Below, piece after piece: positions 44,859 to 56,365 of a stretch of 64,000 bases of DNA (position 1 is its first letter; the number at the start of each line of letters is the position of its first letter). Below the pieces are notes generated by a model. The model did no database searches. It saw only the letters and a program-made list of their open reading frames with translations, and was not told the origin of the DNA. The position numbers and the translations under genes are program-made. Source of the DNA: Puccinellia tenuiflora (Eukaryota > Streptophyta > Magnoliopsida > Poales > Poaceae); the NCBI GenBank assembly GCA_012064385.1, contig QRDG01000628.1, positions 154,716 to 218,715 of the forward strand. Reading direction: 5' to 3'.

Positions 44859-46651
44859 ATGGGGGATCCCACTCCCATGGAATTGCTTCAAAAGCAAGTC
44901 GAGTCCGTGGGGGAAAGAACCGATAAGAGGTTGGATAGGTTAGAGGAATTAATAATGAAACTTGCCTCTACATCTAGCAATGCAAATGAAAGTCCCTCTC
45001 TAGATGAACATGGTAATCCCATAACTCCCTCAAAAGAAAGTGATGAACACTCATCTAGAAATGAAACCCAAATCAGTTTGGACATATTTATAACAATACT
45101 CTAAATGTTCAACATCCACATGTGAACAATCTTGGTAACCCACCTTTAGTAGATAGGGCCCGTTTTACTAATTGGAAAGCTTCTATGAAATCTTATGTGT
45201 GTAGCTCTTCAGTGCAAATATGGAGAATCATTGAGAGGGGATACTATTCTAAGGATATCAACAATTTGACCTCAAGTGAGATCATTGATGAACAACTCAA
45301 TGCACATGCTATGCACATGCTCGAGAAGGCAATGGTCAATGAAGGTGTTGAGCACATCCGATCTCTCCCAAATGCCAAGGAAGCTTGGGAGTATCTACTC
45401 GCCATGTATGATGGGAATGTGAGCATGCAACGCTCAAAGAAAACACTTCTCCAACGGCAAGTTGACCACTTCATCATGAAGGATGGAGAAGTTCCGGAAG
45501 ATGTATATCGACGACTCAAGGCTCTTGTTGTGGACATGAAGGATGTCGGATTCAAGGACTGTGATGATGATTGGTTCAAGGGAAAATTTCTTCAAACCTT
45601 GATTCCATACAATGAGAACATGGTAATGAATGTTCAAGCAAGAGCGGACTATATGGAACTCACTCCCAATGATGTCTTGGGTACCTTTGTCACCATGAAT
45701 ATGATGAAGAAATCCTCGGAAGATGTTCTAGCTCGAGTAAATGGAATAAAGAAAGTGTCTCTTGCCTTGAAGGCAACATCCTATGATGAGGAAGAATCAA
45801 GTGATGACGGTGGGTCCACCTATGTCCCATCCGAGAAGGAGAAGAGAGTGTCACACAATGAGTGCTTGGCACTTGCCAACCACAATTGGTGGAAGAAAGG
45901 CGACTTTAGATCAAATGCAACGAAGAACAAAGGAAGAGAAGGCTCAAGTACAAAGAAAGCAAGAACGTGTTTCAATTGTGGAGATAGTGAGCACTTCGTT
46001 GCGGATTGTCCCTACAAGAGTAGAATTGAGAATGGAGGAAAGCTTGTCAAGAAAACCAACTTTGTCCCTAAAAACAAGAACTTCATGAAGAAGGTATCTA
46101 AAAGGGCAATGGTGACAAATGAGCAAGAATATTTGTCCGGAGGTGAAGAAAGTGAAGATGAAGAAGAACAAGTCGGTATGGCGGCAATAGCAATTGGGGT
46201 TATTCCTTCTTAGTTGGATTCACTCTTTTCAACTCCTAATGACAAGCAAGGTCCTACCAAACACAAGTGCCTTATGGCCAAGGGTACATCTCCAAAGGTA
46301 ACCCACTCACGAAAACCCTCAATTTCCTCTACTCCATCATTGTTAAATTGTGTTGAGGAACTTGATGATGAGAATGCTAATAATCTTTCAAATGTCATGA
46401 GATCACTTGAAAATGAAAATAAACTTGCATTTGATGCCTTCATGACTCAACTTGGTAATGCATATGGTCTCATAGAAGAACATGAAGAAAGAATATGTGA
46501 GCTTGAGGGTTTCGCTCGTGATGATGCTAATCGGATAGCAGAGCTTGAGGAAGCCCTAGATAATGCGTTATGTCTTAAAGATTCTATTGAGGAGGTTTCC
46601 ACTTTAGATCTATCTAAAATGATGGGTGACCGTGATCATGCACTTGATAAG
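44859..46651 (+). pseudogene. Copia B gag, first part
   Basis: It starts at ATG 44859 (MGDPTPMELL), 40 bases after the primer site. The frame shifts near 45080-45100, after which 45122-46213 is open: capsid-type gag (WKASMKSYV ... KEAWEYLLAMYDG ... VDHFIMKDGE, UBN2/gag family) and one zinc knuckle CFNCGDSEHFVADC at about 45967. A TAG at 46211-46213 interrupts. The same frame continues as a charged coiled coil (IEEHEERICELEGFARDD) until the insertion at 46652. It would form the particle shell. Lesions: one frameshift, one nonsense codon, one insertion. Confidence 0.88.
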
Positions 46652-46656
46652 CTTAA
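46652..46656. repeat. Target site duplication CTTAA, left
   Basis: Pairs with 51377-51381. Confidence 0.85.
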
Positions 46657-47983
46657 TGTCGTGGTGGTGTCACGGCAGATGCCATAGGATGGCTTGATGT
46701 GTGGGGCCGATGGACGCTAGAGGATTCGGGGAGGGATTGTGCGATGGAAAAGTACACACGAGAAGACGAACACGCACGATTTACCCAGGTTCGGGGCCCT
46801 CGTGAGGAGGTAAAACCCCTACTCCTGCTTGTCTGACTATATCTGGTGAAGTATGTGAGAGCTACAAAGTGCTCCTTGAGCTGTATGTGAGAGCCAACCC
46901 GTGCTAAGCTAGCTAAGAAAGGAAGTGAGATGGAGCTCACGGGGGAAAATGAGCCAGTGTCCGCGCGCCTCGCTCGCGTCCCCCTGGTGCTTCTTATAAA
47001 GGGAAGCCCAGGGGACAAGGAGTAGACAAGGAGACAACGTACACTGTACACCGTACACACTGTAGCTAAAATGACTACTGGGGTCTTATCACACTGCTGG
47101 AGCGTCACGGCCCGCGCTGTAGCCACGCTGCACTGTCCTTTGCCTCGTCATGTTGTCCTTTGTTCTTATCCTCAAGAAGTGGCAGCAGATATTTATACAT
47201 GTCGGCGTGGTATGTTGGTTTGCTGCTTGTTGCTTGTTTCGGAACCATCCGGGATGCTGGCAGCAATCAATCTGGCTCCCGCGTACGTCGATCCGGCGAG
47301 ATTGACTGGTCCGGCTCCTACACACACGATCCGATCGCCGGTACTGGAAGCTGGGCTCAGACACACAAGTCTGACTCCCAGCGATGCTCCTGTCCCGGTC
47401 TGGGATCGCTGGAACTCTGCCTTCCCTTGATGTCTCGATCCGGTCCGGGAGCGCTGGGATTCGGTTTCTTACCCCGGGCAGCGATCCGGCCAAGGGCAGC
47501 AGCAGAGATCTGGCCAGAGGCACAAGACCGATCGGTAGCCTCAGGAGCGAGCGGCGACGACCTGGCCGGAGACGTGGACCGGATGTCAGCCTGCCAGGAG
47601 CTCAGCCGGGAGCTGGACGCAGGACGGGCCGGGATGCCGGAGTACCGAGATTCGGCCTGGTCGGGTTGACTCGGCCCGGAACGGGGGAAGCCGGCCCAGC
47701 CGGGTCGCAGTTGACTCGACCCATCCGAGTGAACCAAGATCCGGCCTGCCCGACTCATAGCATTCGGCCCAGCCGGGTGAGGGACACTCGGCCCACCCGA
47801 ATGCAGCGAGTTCGGCCCGTCCGGGTTAGGAAATAATTCGGTCCAGCCGAGTTTGCTGGGACCTCGGCCCAGGACACTGTTTTTTCTCCGTTTCCTTTCT
47901 TTTTACTGTTATTTCTTTGTCGTTTTCTCTAGTAACTTAACAACACCTCCAACTCTGGGATACCCGGGATCACATCCCCGACA
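46657..47983 (-). repeat. 3' LTR of non-autonomous element 2
   Basis: 1327 bp. The open frames inside it (for example 46653-47126 and 47357-47758 minus) are mirrored in the other LTR and run through on several frames, so they are not genes. A TATA-like CTTATAAAG is at 46993-47001. At 47650-47870 are repeated CGGCCCAGCCGGGT-like words. Confidence 0.9.
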
Positions 47984-47996
47984 GTAGTCCCCGAGG
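47984..47996 (-). other. Polypurine tract of element 2
   Basis: The minus strand reads CCTCGGGGACTAC directly before the LTR start TGTCG. Confidence 0.7.
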
Positions 47997-49313
47997 CTGT
48001 GGGGGACTCGCAGAGTCGTGCACAGGCTTATAAAAACAAAGTATCATAGAGTTGACGCCAACATAAACCTCGTCGAAACCAATGTCAGCCATTATCAGGA
48101 AAATAATTCCAAGCTGCCTGCACGGCACCATTGTCCGCCGATCATTTAATCATGCCCTCCAGGCCAAATGTGACATCTGGTTGACCGAGCTCACCCGAAT
48201 CAACAACGAGATGGACATTTTGCACTGGGAATGCGTCGCATGTGTGGGCACGATTACACATAAATGTTTCTGCCGATATTGGGCAATTTGGCACACTGCC
48301 TATACGAGCATGTTTTATATGTCGGATGCCAACAGCTTTTTGCTGAATTGACATAGTGCCTGCATGGGCATATTTTATACCGATCTTTAGCCTTCTTGGG
48401 CGTTTACCGAAATCATATGTCGGCAGCAAGAGCTGGACCGACATATAGCCTGCTTGGGCTTATTTTATACCGGTCTTTATGGACACTTGTCATCTGACGA
48501 GTTGAGATAAATCTCAACGCGTACCACTTAGTGAGATTGGATATTTTTCGACTCACAGCACCGAGATAATGATGGTATGGATACTTTGTAATCTCGGATA
48601 ATTGAAGAATCATGATAGTTAATTAAACCGATAAAGATAACGATTGTGAGATGCTTGTTGATGTGAGATAAATGCCGTGATATTTTGGGAAGCCGAAATA
48701 AACGGCGATTCAAGATATTGCAGGATGCCCAGATATTTAGGCGAACCGACATAGACAGCGATTTAAGATATGAGATGATATTGAGATATAACTGCAAACC
48801 GAAATAAACGGCGATCTGGAGAATACCGATAATGCTATGACTTTTGTGATGAATAATAACTCGGTAAATCCGGTATCTCTGCACAATATTAGCCCAAACA
48901 CATACATACCGAATATTTATAGCGTAAAGCAGTTTTATTAACAAACTAAAATGAATCTAGCATGCGCTGGAAACTGAATCTCGCAGCAGGATTATGTACA
49001 AGGCGAACTCGAACTCAATCGAGTCCCCGAGTCACTTTTCTTTATCTAGGAGATAAAACAAAACTAGACGGGCAGTCCAGTCCAGTCCCCGGGCCAGGAC
49101 ACCTTGGTCCCGGGAAAACAGCTAGGCAAAACAGAAAAGAGGGGAGAGTCCCCGAGTACTACTCGAGACTATCTAAAAAAGTAATGCTAACATATAAATG
49201 ATACTTACGAGGCAAAGTTGTTGGAGAAGTCGAGAAAGACGTTCGATGCTGGTATAAATATCAATATGTCGGCCCGGACCACCTGTATGTCGGATTTGAC
49301 CATCATATGTCGG

Positions 49314-49704
49314 ATTCCCCATGCTTAACTCAGATTTCCAAAGCTTAACTCGGATTTCCAAGCCTTAACTCGGATTTTCCAGCCTTAACTCGGATTTTCC
49401 AACTCTTAACTCGGATTTCCAACCTTGACTCGGATTTTCCAAGCCTTGACTCGGATTTCAACTCTTGACTCGGATTTTCCAAGTCTTGACTCGGATTTTC
49501 AACCTTGACTCGGATTTTCCAAGCCTTGACTCGGATTTCAACCCTTGACTCGGATTTTCAACCTTTGACTCGGATTTTCCAAGTCTTGACTCGGATTTCC
49601 AACTCTTGAGTCGGATTTTCCAAGCCTTGACTCGGATTTCCAACCCTTGACTCGGATTTCCAACCCTTGACTCGGATTTTCCAAGTCTTGACTCGGATTT
49701 AACA
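49314..49704. repeat. Minisatellite, about 20 bp unit
   Basis: About 19 copies of AACCTTGACTCGGATTTTCC with variation at a few positions (CCTT, TCTT, CCCTT; TTCC or TTTTCC). Units join without spacers, so this is not a CRISPR array. Confidence 0.92.
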
Positions 49705-50049
49705 CCCGGGGATGATGTCGAAGTTGAGTCCCGAGTCACTTTTCTCATCCGGGATTTGCCGATGATGTCCGTTGGTGGAGGCAGCGCTAGCCTCTGCCCT
49801 CAGCGGCAAGCTAGAGCGCGGCGGCAGTGTTGATGTGGAGCCGCCGGGCAAGCCAGAGGCACGGCTAGTCGACCGCGCCGCCCCTAGAACTCGTTGACGA
49901 TGTTGGCGCCGGTGACGATGGACTTGATGAAGCGGTCCAGCGAGCGGAAACCCCGCAACGCCAGGCGTGGTGCTCGCCGGAGTCGATGAAGAAGGTCCCA
50001 TCCGAAATTAGCCCTGCAAGCGCCGCTACCAGCCCCACTGGGAGCTTAA

Positions 50050-51376
50050 TGTCGTGGTGGTGTCACGGCAGATGCCATAGGATGGCTTGATGTGTGGGGC
50101 CGATGGACGCTAGAGGATTCGGGGAGGGATTGTGCGATGGAAAAGTACACACGAGAAGACGAACACGCACGATTTACCCAGGTTCGGGGCCCTCGTGAGG
50201 AGGTAAAACCCCTACTCCTGCTTGTCTGACTATATCTGGTGAAGTATCTGAGAGCTACAAAGTGCTCCTTGAGCTGTATGTGAGAGCCAACCCGTGCTAA
50301 GCTAGCTAAGAAAGGAAGTGAGATAGAGCTCACGGGGGAAAATGAGCTAGTGTCCGCGCGCCTCGCTCGCGTCCCCCTGGTGCTTCTTATAAAGGGAAGC
50401 CCAGGGGACAAGGAGTAGACAAGGAGACAACGTACACTGTACACCGTACACACTGTAGCTGAAATGACTATTGGGGTCTTATCACACTGCTGGAGCGTCA
50501 CGGCCCGCGCTGTAGCCACGCTGCACTGTCCTTTGCCTCGTCATATTGTCCTTTGTTCTTATCCTCAAGAAGTGGCAGCAGATATTTATACATGTCGGCG
50601 TGGTATGTTGGTTTGCTGCTTGTTGCTTGTTTCGGAACCATCCGGGATGCTGGCAGCAATCAATCCGGCTCCCGCGTATGTCGATCCGGCGAGATTGACT
50701 GGTCCGGCTCCTACACACACGATCCGGTCGCCGGTACTGGAAGCTGGGCTCAGACACACAAGTCTGACTCCCAGCGATGCTCCTGTCCCGGTCTGGGATC
50801 GCTGGAACTCGGCCTTCCCTTGATGTCTCGATCCGGTCCGGGAGCGCTGGGATTCGGTTTCTTACCCCGGGCAGCGATCCGGCCAAGGGCAGCAGCAGCG
50901 ATCTGGCCAGAGGCACATGACCGATCGGTAGCCTCAGGAGCGAGCGGCGACGACCTGGCCGGAGACGTGGACCGGATGTCAGCCTGCCAGGAGCTCAGCC
51001 GGGAGCCGGACGCAGGACGGGCCGGGATGCCGGAGTACCGAGATTCGGCCTGGTCGGGTTGACTCGGCCCGGAACGGGGGAAGCCGGCCCAGCCGGGTCG
51101 CAGTTGACTCGACCCATCCGAGTGAACCAAGATCCGGCCTGCCCGACTCATAGCATTCGGCCCAGCCGGGTGAGGGACACTCGGCCCACCCGAATGCAGC
51201 GAGTTCGGCCCGTCCGGGTTAGGAAATAATTCGGTCCAGCCGAGTTTGCTGGGACCCTCGGCCCAGGACACTGTTTTTTCTCCGTTTCCTTCTTTTTACT
51301 GTTATTTCTTTGTCGTTTTCTCTAGTAACTTAACAACACCTCCAACTCTGGGATACCCGGGATCACATCCCCGACA
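50050..51376 (-). repeat. 5' LTR of non-autonomous element 2
   Basis: 1327 bp, about 99% identical to 46657-47983. A TATA-like CTTATAAAG is at about 50386-50394. Apparent frames are LTR sequence. Confidence 0.9.
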
Positions 51377-51381
51377 CTTAA
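51377..51381. repeat. Target site duplication CTTAA, right
   Basis: Pairs with 46652-46656. The gag frame resumes directly after it. Confidence 0.85.
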
Positions 51382-52042
51382 GGAATTCATGGATGAAAAT
51401 GATAACATTATGAATGGTCACAATGAACTACTTAAGGATTTTGAGCATCTTGAGAAAGCTCACATAGCACTCTCAAGAGAGCTCAAGGTTCTTAAGGAGT
51501 CACATGACAACTCTCAAAATAAGGATGTGAATGAAAATGCTTGTGCCACTAACCCCTTATGTGTCAAGGCATCTCTTATATTGGAGAACAATAGGTTGAA
51601 GGCTCAACTTGAGAAAGGACTTGTGTCTTGCATCCAAGGAGAAAAGACCCTCAATAATCTTTTGAGTAATCAAAGGAGAGTTGTGGGTAAGGAAGGACTC
51701 GGGTTTGGAGTCACATCCAAGAGGACCAATGAGAAGAGGAAACCAACTCCCTCCTCTAATGCTATTGTTTTTGTGAAGGAGGGGGAGTTGGCTAATGATG
51801 AAGATGAATTCGATATCCTTGCTAAGAGTATTGCTTCTAAGAAAACATCTTCCCACAACAATTTTGCGGGAAAATATAATCCATCTTATGTGCTTTTGAA
51901 ATCTAGTAATGGACATGTTTATGCAAAATATGTCGGCACTTCATATGGTAGTGATTATAGTTCTACTATTTGGGTTCCCAAGACCCTTGTGACTAACAAA
52001 AGAGGACCCATCAAAACATGGGGACCTAAATCAAGAACTTGA
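51382..52042 (+). pseudogene. Copia B gag-pol, segment after the nested insertion
   Basis: It continues the gag coiled coil in the same frame as the part before 46652 if one CTTAA and the insertion are removed (EHLEKAHIALSREL, then a Lys-rich linker and YVGTSYGS). It ends in a TGA at 52040-52042. The following protease frame is different and is preceded by a TAG, so there is at least one frame lesion here. No zinc knuckle in this segment. Confidence 0.8.
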
Positions 52043-52052
52043 TTCATTGTAG

Positions 52053-53897
52053 GTGTGTGCTTCCGGAGGATCATCATGGCTTATTGATAGCGGTTGTTCC
52101 GCACATATGACCGGAAGCAAAGAAGTGTTGAAAGATTTAAAGCATCAACTTCTCAAGATATCTCATGTCACTATTGGTGATGGTTCCGAACTCAAGGTAT
52201 TGGGGCACGGCAAGGTAGTCATTTCTCCGGACACGTCCATTGAGAAAGTCCTCCTTGTTGAGTCCCTTGGTTATAATTTACTTTCCGTTTTGCAACTTTG
52301 TGAGTGCAACTTTACTGTTGTCTTTGGACGGTATCATGTGCTCATTCTTCACACAATTTCTCTTAAAGTAGCCTTTGTTGGATTTGTGGAAAACCGTATG
52401 TATGTAGTGGATTTCTCGAAAGAAACTACACATATTGCCACAAGTCTAATGGCTAAATCCGACGTGGGTTGGCTTTGGCATCGCCGGTTGGGCCACGTCG
52501 GTATGAGAAACTTGCAAACACTTGTGAAGGGTGAGCATGTGGAAGGACTAACAAAAGTGAATTTTTCCAAAGATCGTCCTTGCAGCTCTTGTGTTGCCGG
52601 AAAAATGCATGAGAAGAACCATCCTAAAGTGACAACCATCAATACAACGAGGCCCTTCCAACTCATTCATATGGATTTGTTTGGACCTCCTACTTATGAA
52701 AGCCTTGGTGGAAAGAAATATTGCTTGGTAATTGTTGATGACTACACAAGATACACTTGGACTTTCTATATCAAGAAGAAGAATGAAACTCAAAGGGAAT
52801 TCATCGATTGGGCCACTCAAGTGCAATGCCAATATGACACAACCATTTTGGCCATAAGAAGTGACAATGGAACCGAGTTCAAGAATTACACCATGGATAA
52901 ATTCTTGAGTGATGAGGGCATTAAACACCAATATTCCGCTGCGTATACCCCTCAACAAAATGGTGTTGCAGAAAGGAAGAACCGGACACTTATTGATATG
53001 GCAAGAACAATGATGGCCGAATTCAAGTCTCCATATAACTTTTGGGCCGAAGCCATCAATACCGCTTGTCATCTAACAAACCGGCTCTATCTCCGCCCAT
53101 TCACTAAAAAGACTCCGTATGAACTTCTTGGTGGTAAAAAGCCTAACCTCTCTTACATTAAAGTTTTTGGTTGCAAATGTCAAGTTTACATTAAAGGTTC
53201 TAAATTACCTAAGTTTGGGCCTAGAACTTTTGAAGGCATATTTGTTGGTTACGCCAAGGATTCCCACACTTATAGGGTCTTCAACATATCCACCGGGTGT
53301 GTTGAAGAATCTATGAATGTGGTATTCCATGAGGATAATGGCTCCCAAGTGGGGCAAGTTGATCTTGATGATGTAGGTGATGAGCCCTCCTCCATCGCCA
53401 GAGGAAGAATGGGTATAGGTCCCCTTATACCCATTGAGGAACCCCTTGTGGCAACGGAGTTGGACTCAAGCTCGACGCAAGTGGAGCCTTCTACATCAAC
53501 CATTGATCAAGACGTAAACCAAGAACAAGCTCAAGATCTACAAGATGATACCAACCATCATGATAATGATCAAGATCCACCCAACGATAATGGTGGTCAA
53601 GATTTTGGTGATCTCTCACCAAGAACTCCAACCCACTCTCGGATTAATCAAAATCTAGATGAAGGAGATGATGAAGATGCACCTCCAAATGAGAGACCCT
53701 CAGATGCCCTTGCTCGTCGAGTGGCTAGCAAGGCCGTGGCATTACATCAAAAATCTCTCTATCAAAAGAATATCATTGGTGGTCTTGGTAGGAGTGTGTC
53801 CACTCGGAGGCAACTATTACTCTTTTGTGGTGTCCATGCTCATATATCACATTTTGAACCCACCAAGGTGTATGAAGCTCTTGAAGATGAAGATTAG
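52053..53897 (+). pseudogene. Copia B pol: protease and integrase
   Basis: 614 codons open from a GTG. The aspartic protease site WLIDSGCSAHMTG is at residues 9-21. The GAG-pre-integrase/zinc region follows (HRRLGHVGMRNL at about 143, then CSSCVAGK). The integrase core has the three acidic residues in HMDLFGP (Asp), IRSDNGTEF (Asp) and GVAERKNRTL (Glu). A C-terminal targeting part follows (TPYELLGGKKP, FGCKCQVY), then an acidic linker into RT. The frame stops at TAG 53895-53897, probably a changed Trp codon. It would cut the polyprotein and insert the DNA copy. Confidence 0.92.
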
Positions 53898-55390
53898 GTT
53901 CATGCTATGCACGAAGAACTTCATAACTTTGAGAGAAACAAAGTATGGTCTCTAGTTGAAAGACCCAAGAACCATAATGTGATTGGAACCAAATGGGTGT
54001 TCAAGAACAAGCAAGATAACCATGGACAAGTGATTCGCAACAAAGCTCGTTTGGTTGCTCAAGGCTACTCTAAAGTCGAAGGACTTGACTACGGTGAAAC
54101 TTTCGCCCCCGTAGCTAGACTTGAATCCATTCGAATATTGCTTGCCTTTGCTTCTAGCTATAAATTCACTTTATATCAAATGGATGTTAAAAGTGCATTT
54201 CTAAATGGTCCACTTAATGAGATGGTATATGTTAAACAACCTCCGGGGTTCGAAGATCCCAAGTGTCCTAACCATGTCTACTTACTCCATAAGGCTTTGT
54301 ATGGCCTCAAACAAGCCCCACGTGCTTGGTATGATCACTTAAAGGAGTTCCTAGTAGACCGTGGTTTTGCACTTGGGGTAATCGATCCCACACTCTTCAC
54401 AAAGAGTGTAAATGGAGAATTCTTTGTATGCCAAGTATATGTTGACGATATTATATTTGGTTCTACTAATGTCTCTTTTGTAGAACAATTTGCTAAGCTA
54501 ATGACAAGCGAATTTGAGATGTCTATGATGGGTGAATTAAGGTTCTTCCTTGGTTTTGAAATTGAGCAATATGACGAAGGAACCTTTATTTGCCAAGCTA
54601 AGTATACTCAAGACATGCTCAAGAAGTTCGATATGTCAATTGCAAGCCCAGTGAGATTTCCAATGGCAACAAACGTGAATCTAACACTAGATCACGAAGG
54701 TATTCCGGTTGACCAAAAGCTTTACCGTTCTATGATTGGTTCCTTACTTTAACTTTGTGCATCTAGACCGGATATCATGTTTAGTGTAGGTTTGTGTGCA
54801 AGATTTCAATCTAACCCCAAAGAAAGCCATATGACTGCTGTCAAAAGAATTCTTAGGTACTTGCTTGATACTCCCAATCATGGTCTTTGGTATCCTTCAA
54901 ATACAAGCTTTGATCTTGTGGGATATTCGGATGCGGATTGGGCCGGTGACAAAGTGACTAGGAAATCAACCTCGGGTGCTTGCCAATTTCTTGGTAGGTC
55001 ACTTGTGTGTTGGTCTTCAAAGAAACAAAATTGCATATCCACCTCCTCCACGGAAGCCGAATATATTGCCGCCGCAAGTTGTTGTTCACAATTGTTATGG
55101 ATGAGACAATGTCTTGAGGATTTCGGAATTAAGAAAAAGACATTGCCTCTTTATGTGATAATGAAAGTGCTATAAGAATTGCTCACAATCCGGTGCTCCA
55201 TGGCAAGACAAAGCATATTGAAATACGGTATCATTTTATCCGTGATCATGTGGCCAATGGAGATATCTCTCTTTCATATATCAACACCAAAGATCAACTC
55301 GCCGATATATTCACAAAACCCCTTGACGAGAAGAGATTCAAGGAATTGAGGGGAGAAATTAATGTGGTGTGTGCAAGCAACTTTGTTTAA
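53898..55390 (+). pseudogene. Copia B pol: reverse transcriptase and RNase H
   Basis: RT begins right after the TAG. 53907-54752 carries WVFKNKQDNHG, ARLVAQGYSQ-type motif, FAPVARLES, QMDVKSAFLNG (catalytic Asp), YGLKQAPRAW and the active site YVDDIIFG at about 54440. A TAA at 54750-54752 breaks the frame in the segment before RPDIMFSV. 54777-55175 has RNase H motifs SDADWAGD, KSTSG and TEAEYIA. A one-base deletion near 55150 shifts frame before the last RNase H part (55193-55390: HIEIRYHFIRDHV, TKDQLADIFTKPL). Lesions here: one nonsense codon and one frameshift in addition to the TAG upstream. Confidence 0.92.
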
Positions 55391-55439
55391 TTGAGAATCT
55401 TGGATACACACCTCTACTAGAGTTTTATCTGAATTCTAG

Positions 55440-56330
55440 ATGTAGGCATGAATTTAGGGGGAGTGTTGTCCTAATTCATTGGACTCTCCCTCCCCCCCCC
55501 CCATTATGCAAATAGCAACATTTTCATTGATGTCTCATAAATATTCACATATGAGCTTAAATGATGAGTTTGGGTTATGCACCCAAGATATATCTTCGCG
55601 GTGGCATGCCATACACTCATATATGGTGGCCTAGGCTACCGACCTTTTCTCAAATACATTCATATTTTCTCATTTGCCATTTTCTCGGTACCTCACTCAA
55701 TATCTCTTATTTCGAATTTCTATTTTGAGTTGAGTTTTTATCATGTTTTGCATCTCCCCCGGATCACTCAATGGATGCTCTACGATATTTCTAAATGATA
55801 CAAAGTGCTTGAAATCAAGAAAATCAAATCAAGCAAAGTTGGATGAAGACGGAAAAAAAATACACCTTCCTGGGCTGGGCCGGCCTCTGTCCCGGCCTAG
55901 GCCGGCTCCCAGGCCGGCGCCCTCGGGTGCATGCCCGGCCTCGCGCCCGGCCCCGGCCGGCTCCCAGGCCGGCGCCCTCGGGTGCATGCCCGGCCTCGCG
56001 CCCGGCCCCGGCCGGCTCCCAGGCCGGTGCCCTCGGGTGCCTGCCCGGCCTCGCACCCGGCCTAGGCCGGTTCCCAGGCCGGCGCGCCTGGGAACTTAAC
56101 TGCCCACAGGGGATTTCGACCTAGGGTTTTCCCACTTCCTCCCCTCCATGTCTCTCTCCTCCATTGTTACTCTCCTCTCAAACTCAAGCTCCTCCACCTT
56201 CCCTTCCGTTTCCACCACAACAAACTCCTTCCCCTCCACAAATTGGTGAGAGAATCACCCGATCTCTCACCCTATCCACATAGTTTCTCCGTTTGTGTAC
56301 CGATTTGGGGAGGATCTTCTTCCTAGATTG
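55440..56330 (+). other. Region between RNase H and the extra ORF
   Basis: About 0.9 kb with no gene. It holds a PPT-like AGGGGGAGTGTTG (55456), a C run (55493-55502) and a GGCCGG array (55870-56085). A CT-rich stretch before the extra ORF (56130-56330) looks like a 5' untranslated leader. The arrangement would suit an internal promoter or splice acceptor for the extra ORF, which I cannot prove. Confidence 0.5.
55870..56085. repeat. GGCCGG tandem array upstream of the extra ORF
   Basis: About three copies of a 65 bp unit with GCCGGCTCCCAGGCCGG and CCCTCGGGTGC. Similar words, but not the same unit, are in the LTRs of this element. Confidence 0.85.
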
Positions 56331-56365
56331 GTGTGTTCTTGTGGTTCCTCTCTCAAGACTTGAAG

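Larger units (their letters stand above)
47984..50049 (-). other. Internal domain of element 2 without enzymes
   Basis: 2.07 kb. 48060-49010 holds repeated short phrases with CCGACATA/GGCGAT and few frames. A minisatellite lies at 49314-49704. A 100-codon minus frame 49699-50001 (starting MGPSSSTPAS) sits where gag would begin but shows no gag motif. Nothing enzymatic is seen. Confidence 0.7.
46657..51376 (-). mobile_element. Non-autonomous LTR retrotransposon 2 in copia B gag
   Basis: 4720 bp with two 1327 bp LTRs (TGTCGTGGTGG...CCCGACA) and a duplication CTTAA. On the minus strand a purine tract CTCGGGGACTAC lies beside the left LTR, and a degenerate primer region (TTAAGCTCCCAGTGGGG) follows the right LTR, so the element is on the minus strand. 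No enzyme is encoded. By eye about 13 substitutions and 2 small indels separate the LTRs (about 1%), so it is young. Tat-type gypsy enzymes probably mobilise it (inference from the primer and tract types). Confidence 0.9.

Noticed and set aside
46653..47836. Frames of 119-169 codons in the element 2 LTR, mirrored at 50046-51271
   Set aside because: Open on several frames and both strands, no recognisable domain; LTR sequence.
49314..49704. CRISPR-like array
   Set aside because: Units are contiguous with no unique spacers, and the genome is a plant; it is a minisatellite.
55743..56124. Pro/Arg/Gly-rich frames over the GGCCGG array
   Set aside because: Repeat translation on both strands; no start context and no conservation expected.
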